The notes beneath the pieces are model-generated. The model saw only the letters and a list, made by a program, of their open reading frames with translations, ran no database searches and had not been told where the DNA came from. A stretch of 12,720 bases of DNA. It comes from Micromonosporaceae bacterium (GTDB lineage: Bacteria; Actinomycetota; Actinomycetes; Mycobacteriales; Micromonosporaceae). The stretch spans positions 1-12,720 of the forward strand of contig JADGHA010000071.1 of NCBI GenBank assembly GCA_019689695.1. Reading direction: 5' to 3'. Shown one piece after another: positions 5,623 through 12,720 of the stretch; positions within the stretch are counted from its first letter, which is position 1, and the number at the start of each line of letters is the position of its first letter. Made by a program: the position numbers and the translations under genes.

Positions 5623-8061
5623 TCACGCCGGCGAGTCGGCCGGCCGGGCCCACGGGCTCGGCGCGGCCGATTCGACCGTCTCCACGGGCTGCGCCGCCTC
5701 CGCCACGGCCGCCGGCTTGCCGTTTCCGGGCGGCACCGGCAGGGCGAGCGTGAGCCGGGTGTGCCCACGGTGCGCGGCCAGCGCCGCCCGGTGGTACGCC
5801 TCGATCGAACGGAGGAACTCTTCGTCTTTGTAGACGGTCCCGTCGACGAGCGGGCCCGGCCGGCCCTCCAGCACCGCGACCACGTCGTCGCCGGTGAGCG
5901 TCTTGTGCGTCTCCAGGGCGTGCGCCAGGGCGAGCACCCGGGTGCGCTCCTCGGCGAGGATCTCCGTGGTGCGCTCCAGCAGCACGCTGAGGTTGTCCTC
6001 GATCCGGTCGGCGAGCGCCCGGCGCGGGTCCACGCCGGACTCCTTGCTCTTGCGCCCCGGACCGCCCGGCGAGCCGACCTCCAGCCGCTTGGAAGTGGAG
6101 TACGACGACACGGTCGACCCCATCCCCCAGAAGCCCTCCATGTAGGTCGCCACACCGGTGGCCGACTCCAGGTCGCCGGAGACGCCGGACGAGCTGTCGC
6201 CGTCGAAGAACATCCGTTCCCCGGCGAGCGAGGCGAGGGAGACGTAGATGTCCGCCTCGTACTCGCTCCGCCAGCGGGTGAACTGGTCCTCGGGCGGGAT
6301 GCTGGCCACCATGCCGAGGTAGTCGCTGCCCTTCTCGATGGTGGCGATGTCGATCTCCATGTGCTGCCGGGTGCGGTAGGCGACGACCGCATGGCACGCC
6401 TCGTGCACCGCCACCGCGTGCCGCTCCCGCTCGATGTACTCCACGTCCTCCGGTGGCCCCAGCTCCTTGAGCTGCTTGGCCTTCATCACGTCGGCCCAGG
6501 TGATGACGTCCCGCCCGGCGCGGATAGCGTTGATCAGCGCCTCGTTCACGGTGTCCTTGATGGTCGCGCCGGTGGCGTACGGGGTGATCGTGGCGAGCTT
6601 GTCGATCTGCTCGTCGGTGAGCTCGTGCCGGACCTTGTTCAGGTAGCCCTGGTAGGTGCGGATCCGGCCGGCCTTGCTCGGGTAGCCCACCTTGTAGATG
6701 CGGTCGATGCGGCCCGGCCGCAGCAGCGCCTCGTCCAGCGCCTCCGGCAGGTTGGTCGCCATCATGATCAGGATCCGGTACTTCGGCGGTGGCTTGGGCC
6801 GCATGCCGAGCAGCCTGCGCACGTACCGGTTGACGAAGCCGCGCGGCTTCTTCAGCCCGGAGATCTCGGTGAGCAGAGCCTGCAGGGTGCCCATGCCACC
6901 GGCGCCCATGCCCATGTTGCCCATGACGACCTTGTTGCGCCTGGTATCCGGCTGCTCGGCGCCCGATTGCATGGCGTCCCTGGTGAGCAGCCACTGCACC
7001 TCCGGGGAGAGGTAGGAGAAGCCGTGGCAGCCGGTGGTGGCGAACGGGGCGGGTCGCATGCCGCGGGGGAAGCCGGGGCCGCCCTGCGCGAGCGCCCCGC
7101 GGTTGCCCAGCGAGTCGGCCTCGTCGAAGAAGACGATCACGCCGCCGTAGCGCAGCGCGAGCTTGCGCAGCTTGCGGAACAGGGACTTGACCTTCAGGAC
7201 GCCGACGCCGAAGAACATGTTGATGAAGGCGCCCGGGTCGACGAAGACGTACGGCTTGCCGGTCTCGCCGGCGACCGCCTCCGCCATCAGCGTCTTGCCC
7301 GTGCCGGGCGGGCCCCACAGCAGGATGCCGCCGGGAACGTAGCCGCCCTTCGACTCGATCGACTCCGGGTTCTCCAGATAGACGATGTTCTCCTTGACCC
7401 GTTCCAACACGTGGTCCTGCCCCCACACGTCGGTGAACCGGGTCTTGATGTCCTCCGGGTAGTAGACGTCCACCCCGCCGCGGGAGAGGAACCAGAAGAT
7501 CGCGGCGAACTGGCCGACCGCGATGAACATGATGAACATGATCTGGATCACGAACGGCAGCGCCGACCAGACCAGCGCCGGCAGCTGGAACACCACCAGC
7601 ACCGGGTTGGTGTCCATCGCCTGGCCGAGCAGGATGGCGATCAGCGCGAGCCAGATCAGCCACTTCACCCACCGGCCCAGCCGGAACCGGGTCCAGTCGG
7701 ACAGCCGGCGGTGGCTGACCCGCTCGATGCCGCCGAAGACGTAGTGGATCCAGAACCGGTGGTACCCCGGCGAGTGCTCGCTGACCAGGTAGTGCAGCTG
7801 GCGCAGCACCTCCAGCCCGGCCAGTGATATGACCACCCAGCCCCAGGTCGAGCGCAGTTCCTCGCGGACCGCGTCCACGAACGGCAGCAGCGGGTTGTCC
7901 GCCATCGCGGCCCAGACCAGGAAGAACCAGACCACCGTGAACAGCAGCAGGAACTTGATCCGGTCCCACAGCGGCAGCGGCTTGCGGGTTGGGCGCTCCG
8001 CCTCGCGCGGGCCCTCGTCCGGGGGTCGCAGGCCCTCCACCGGCTGGGTCGGCGCGGTCAT
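5623..8061 (-). CDS. Divergent FtsH-like membrane AAA+ zinc protease
   Basis: An 812-residue inner-membrane ATP-dependent protease. Hydrophobic segments at about 36-54, 73-88, 133-149 and 155-193 give more membrane spans than the two of standard FtsH. The AAA+ module has Walker A GPPGTGKT (250-257), pore loop MFFG, Walker B VIVFFDEAD (D313, E314), sensor ATN (435-437) and arginine fingers in LRPGRIDR. The protease domain keeps HEACH (553-557) and a likely third zinc ligand D630 in SGDLESATG. About 75-80 extra residues lie between Walker B and sensor 1, including a Gly/Met stretch (MGNMGMGAGGMG) and a basic segment near 404-428. The carboxy-terminal tail is Pro/Ala-rich. AGGAG lies six bases before the ATG, which overlaps the lipoprotein stop as ATGA. 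It is probably a paralogue rather than the housekeeping FtsH. Confidence 0.9.
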   Translation of the reverse strand: MTAPTQPVEGLRPPDEGPREAERPTRKPLPLWDRIKFLLLFTVVWFFLVWAAMADNPLLPFVDAVREELRSTWGWVVISLAGLEVLRQLHYLVSEHSPGYHRFWIHYVFGGIERVSHRRLSDWTRFRLGRWVKWLIWLALIAILLGQAMDTNPVLVVFQLPALVWSALPFVIQIMFIMFIAVGQFAAIFWFLSRGGVDVYYPEDIKTRFTDVWGQDHVLERVKENIVYLENPESIESKGGYVPGGILLWGPPGTGKTLMAEAVAGETGKPYVFVDPGAFINMFFGVGVLKVKSLFRKLRKLALRYGGVIVFFDEADSLGNRGALAQGGPGFPRGMRPAPFATTGCHGFSYLSPEVQWLLTRDAMQSGAEQPDTRRNKVVMGNMGMGAGGMGTLQALLTEISGLKKPRGFVNRYVRRLLGMRPKPPPKYRILIMMATNLPEALDEALLRPGRIDRIYKVGYPSKAGRIRTYQGYLNKVRHELTDEQIDKLATITPYATGATIKDTVNEALINAIRAGRDVITWADVMKAKQLKELGPPEDVEYIERERHAVAVHEACHAVVAYRTRQHMEIDIATIEKGSDYLGMVASIPPEDQFTRWRSEYEADIYVSLASLAGERMFFDGDSSSGVSGDLESATGVATYMEGFWGMGSTVSSYSTSKRLEVGSPGGPGRKSKESGVDPRRALADRIEDNLSVLLERTTEILAEERTRVLALAHALETHKTLTGDDVVAVLEGRPGPLVDGTVYKDEEFLRSIEAYHRAALAAHRGHTRLTLALPVPPGNGKPAAVAEAAQPVETVESAAPSPWARPADSPA

Positions 8062-8783
8062 GATCGGCTCCTAACCGTGAACGAGGTGGCGATCGTGTTC
8101 AGCTCGTCGGCGCGGTCCTTGTAGCAGCGCGTGGAACACCGGATGAGCAGCGCGTAGACCCGGTCGGCGCCGTTGTTCACCAGCGCGGTCAGGTCGAAGG
8201 TGTGCAGCACCCCGCTGGGCAGCTGGTAGTTGTAGATCACCCGTACGCCGTGGATGTTGTCCGACGGGGTCAGCACCTCGTCGTGGACCAGTTCGAAGAA
8301 GCCCAGCCCGAGCAGCTCGGCGGCTGCCTTCCGGTTCTCCTCCGGGGTGACCGGGAGGAAGACGTTGCGCAGCCAGTCCAGCGAGATCTCGCCCTGGGTG
8401 GCCTCGTCGAGCTGGAGGACCTGTGCGTACACGATCGGGTCGTCGGTCGTCTGCCCGGACAGCAGGTGCGCCGCGGACGGTCGGTCGGCGGCGTCGTACG
8501 CGGTGTTCCAGCTGCGGTCGCGCTGCAGGTCGGCGGTGGCCGATTCGGACGGCGCGGCGAGCAGCACGTCGTCCAGCTCGCTGGCACCGATCTTGTGCCA
8601 CTCGTGCGGCACCTTGAAGTAGGTCTTCTCCGCCGAGTTCTTGACGTAGGTGAACTGGGGCTCGCCGCACGCGGTCGCCACGCTGACCACCGCAGCGACG
8701 GCCAGCGCCCCCACGACGGCCCGGATCGCTCTGGTCGACCGGGAGCCCCCGCTGCGGCCCGTTCCGACAGGCTTGATCGACAT
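8058..8783 (-). CDS. Predicted lipoprotein coupled to the FtsH-like protease
   Basis: A 241-residue exported protein with a basic amino end, a hydrophobic stretch (about 22-36) and lipobox ATAC, with C39 as the lipidated cysteine. The mature part starts GEPQFTYVKNSAEKTYFKVPHEWHKI and includes a cysteine pair (RCSTRC) near the end. I recognise no named family. It is probably anchored on the outer face of the membrane. The stop overlaps the protease start by four bases (ATGA), so the two are very likely made together; the lipoprotein may be a partner, adaptor or client of the protease. The ATG at 8783 is chosen because it gives a complete signal peptide. A 10-bp hairpin lies about 30 bases upstream. 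Confidence 0.85.
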   Translation of the reverse strand: MSIKPVGTGRSGGSRSTRAIRAVVGALAVAAVVSVATACGEPQFTYVKNSAEKTYFKVPHEWHKIGASELDDVLLAAPSESATADLQRDRSWNTAYDAADRPSAAHLLSGQTTDDPIVYAQVLQLDEATQGEISLDWLRNVFLPVTPEENRKAAAELLGLGFFELVHDEVLTPSDNIHGVRVIYNYQLPSGVLHTFDLTALVNNGADRVYALLIRCSTRCYKDRADELNTIATSFTVRSRS

Positions 8784-8811
8784 TGTGTACCGCTCGCCGT
8801 TCGTGCTGGGT

Positions 8812-8836
8812 AGCCCTGCCCGGGTGGGGCAGGGCT
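8812..8836 (-). other. Strong hairpin between acnA and the lipoprotein gene
   Basis: AGCCCTGCCC (8812-8821) and GGGCAGGGCT (8827-8836) pair perfectly around a five-base loop. On the minus strand it lies about 125 bases after the acnA stop and about 30 bases before the lipoprotein start. It could be a U-tract-less terminator for acnA or a structured leader for the lipoprotein-protease operon. I saw no convincing -35/-10 pair in this 176-base gap. Confidence 0.5.
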
Positions 8837-8959
8837 GTAACCGCAGTATCGACCAAGACTGTTACGACGCCGTAGCCGGCAAAAAGACGAGCTTCTTAGC
8901 CCATACGGGCCATACCGCCGGTTACTGGAGCCGTTACGTACCGCGACAGCGGGCCGTTG

Positions 8960-11770
<2,811 letters not shown>

Positions 11771-11789
11771 CAGCAGTCTTTCGCACCGC

Positions 11790-11818
11790 GGAGGCGCCGG
11801 CAGCCGGGGGGTGCCTCC
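11790..11818 (-). promoter_or_regulatory. Hairpin in the acnA 5' leader
   Basis: Arms 11790-11798 (GGAGGCGCC) and 11810-11818 (GGTGCCTCC) pair at eight of nine positions in DNA, with one G.T opposition that becomes A.C in the acnA transcript. The stem would occupy most of the leader, ending 20 bases before the ATG and touching the operator. It may affect translation or mRNA stability; its role is unknown. Confidence 0.4.
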
Positions 11819-11839
11819 CAAACCGTACGTCCGTCTTGC
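11818..11839. promoter_or_regulatory. Putative AcnR operator upstream of acnA
   Basis: Aligned with the 22-bp operator at acnR, this site matches at 18 positions: CCGTACGT, then CG, then CTTGC, with the left flank CAA. Symmetry is poorer, with the right half of the core reading CCGT. On the minus strand TATAGC (11843-11838), a possible -10 box of acnA, abuts it, so the site would cover the transcription start, as expected for repression. Confidence 0.65.
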
Positions 11840-11867
11840 TATAGCGCGCAACCCCGGGCGATATCGG

Positions 11868-11895
11868 TTGCCGCTCGGCCGACGGTACGTACAAA
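11868..11895 (+). promoter_or_regulatory. Putative leaderless methyltransferase promoter overlapped by a GTACGTAC core
   Basis: TTGCCG (11868-11873) and TACAAA (11890-11895) are spaced by 16 bases. The expected start of transcription is at about 11902-11904, at the ATG of the methyltransferase gene, which has no Shine-Dalgarno. The octamer GTACGTAC (11885-11892), identical to the centre of the acnR operator, overlaps the -10 box, but its flanks match poorly (12/22 overall). Promoter spacing is seen; AcnR control is speculative. Confidence 0.4.
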
Positions 11896-11903
11896 TGTGG
11901 GGC

Positions 11904-12652
11904 ATGGATCATGTCCGGACCAACCGGCGGTACTGGGATGAGAAGCTCGCCACCTGGTTCGGCGAGAACGCCCGCGAGCACTGGGCGGCCGATGAGCCGT
12001 ACTGGGGAATCTGGGCCATCCCGCAGTCCGAGCTGCCGGTGTTGCCGGCCGACGTGGCTGGCCTCGACACCGTGGAGCTGGGCTGCGGCACCGGCTACGT
12101 CTCGGCCTGGCTGACCCGCCGTGGCGCCCGCCCGGTCGGCGTGGACAATTCCGCGCGGCAGCTGGCCACCGCGCGGGCGATGCAGGAGGAGTTCGGGCTG
12201 CGGTTCCCCCTGGTGCACGCGGACGCCGAGCGGACACCGTTGCGGGACGGCTGCGCCGACCTCGTGATCAGCGAGTACGACGCCGCCGTCTGGTGCGACC
12301 CGTACCGGTGGATCCCGGAGGCGGCGCGCCTGCTGCGCCCCGGCGGCCGGCTGGTCTTCATGGGCGACTCGACGCAGCTCATGCTTTGCCTGCCGGAGCA
12401 CGGGCCGGCCGGGGCGCAGTTGGTCCGCGGCCTGTTCGGCCTGCACCGGTACTCATGGTCGGGTGGCGAGGGAGTGACGTTCTGCCTGCCGCACGGCGAG
12501 CGGATCCGGCTGCTGCGCGACTGCGGCTTCACCGTCGAGGAGCTCATCGAGGTCCAGGCGCCCGAGGGGGCGACCACCGTCTTCGAAGGCATCCGCCGGA
12601 GTGGGCCCGCCGCTGGCCCAGCGAAGAGGTCTGGATCGCCCGCCGCAGCTAG
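11904..12652 (+). pseudogene. Class I SAM-dependent methyltransferase, frameshifted near its 3' end
   Basis: A cytosolic methyltransferase with the Rossmann motif I VELGCGTGY (57-65), the SAM-ribose acidic residue D81 in VGVDNS, motif II around ADAERTPLRDGCADLV and the LLRPGGRLVF strand (143-152). The acceptor is unknown. The ATG at 11904 is supported by the leaderless promoter. After about residue 225 the frame turns Arg/Gly/Ser/Ala-rich and has no stop before the window end. The frame one base back (codons starting at 12596) gives PEWARRWPSEEVWIARRS and a TAG at 12650-12652, a far more protein-like ending of the kind I recall in homologues. A one-base deletion between about 12579 and 12598 fits, either as sequencing error or as true mutation; only the last 18 or so residues are affected. 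It is divergent from acnA. Confidence 0.8.
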
Positions 12653-12720
12653 CGGCGCACGGCAGGGCGGCGGCCTGCGCACTGTGTCATACCGGGTGCG
12701 GGTCAGGGGAGGGCGAGGGC

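Noticed and set aside
5611..5631. CCGGCG/CGCCGG stem between the RIO remnant and the FtsH-like gene as a terminator
   Set aside because: Only six pairs, a nine-base loop and overlap with the protease stop; expected by chance at this GC content.
5761..7827. 688-codon open frame opposite the FtsH-like gene
   Set aside because: Low-complexity shadow of a gene with clear AAA+ and protease motifs.
8880..8912. Terminator of acnA with a run of U (AAAAA at 8881-8885 on the plus strand)
   Set aside because: The stem before the U run (GCCC/GGGC) is only four base pairs and is set too far from it.
8931..8943. CCGTTACGTACCG just beyond the acnA stop as another AcnR site
   Set aside because: Only seven of eight core bases match, symmetry is poor and the position after acnA makes a repressor site unlikely.
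12095..12682. 195-codon minus-strand frame opposite the methyltransferase
   Set aside because: Ser/Arg/Pro-rich shadow without motifs.

Overview
The window is chromosomal DNA from a very GC-rich actinobacterium. GTG and TTG starts, leaderless-looking promoters, an actinobacterial AcnR/aconitase pair and the protein style point to Micromonosporaceae (Micromonospora, Salinispora or a relative); the family is an inference from familiarity, not from a search.

Layout. A 660-residue ABC exporter half-transporter (89-2071, +) follows a strong leader hairpin. Convergent to it is mug (2115-2699, -), a mismatch-specific uracil/thymine DNA glycosylase. Next comes a TetR-type regulator (3015-3599, -) that closely resembles AcnR, the aconitase repressor of Corynebacterium glutamicum. 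Divergent from acnR runs a tight + strand run: a nitrilase-superfamily amidohydrolase (3661-4539), a HAD hydrolase (4539-5249, sharing one base) and the carboxy-terminal remnant of a RIO-type kinase (5257-5592). On the - strand a lipoprotein gene (8058-8783) overlaps by 4 bases (ATGA) with a divergent membrane AAA+ zinc protease of FtsH type (5623-8061). Upstream of these is acnA, the aconitase (8960-11770, -). Divergent from acnA is a SAM-dependent methyltransferase gene (11904-12652, +) whose last codons are out of frame.

Two signals stand out. First, a 77-bp near-palindromic element occurs twice (2081-2157 and 2928-3004), 71/77 identical when the second copy is reversed. Similarity continues outward to the TGA stop of the gene on its head side (the ABC transporter and acnR). 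The tail of the first copy encodes the last 13 residues of Mug. This looks like an orientation-specific, stop-codon-associated mobile or terminator element.

Second, a TetR-type operator with the core CCGTACGTACGG lies in the acnR/nitrilase intergenic region. A related site (18/22 matches) lies upstream of acnA, and a GTACGTAC core overlaps the apparent promoter of the methyltransferase gene. Together they suggest a local AcnR regulon that joins the TCA-cycle aconitase, acnR itself and possibly the divergent nitrilase and methyltransferase genes, although acnR is not next to acnA as it is in Corynebacterium.

No tRNA, rRNA, CRISPR array or complete insertion sequence was seen. Several very long open frames opposite acnA and the FtsH-like gene are GC-driven shadows.
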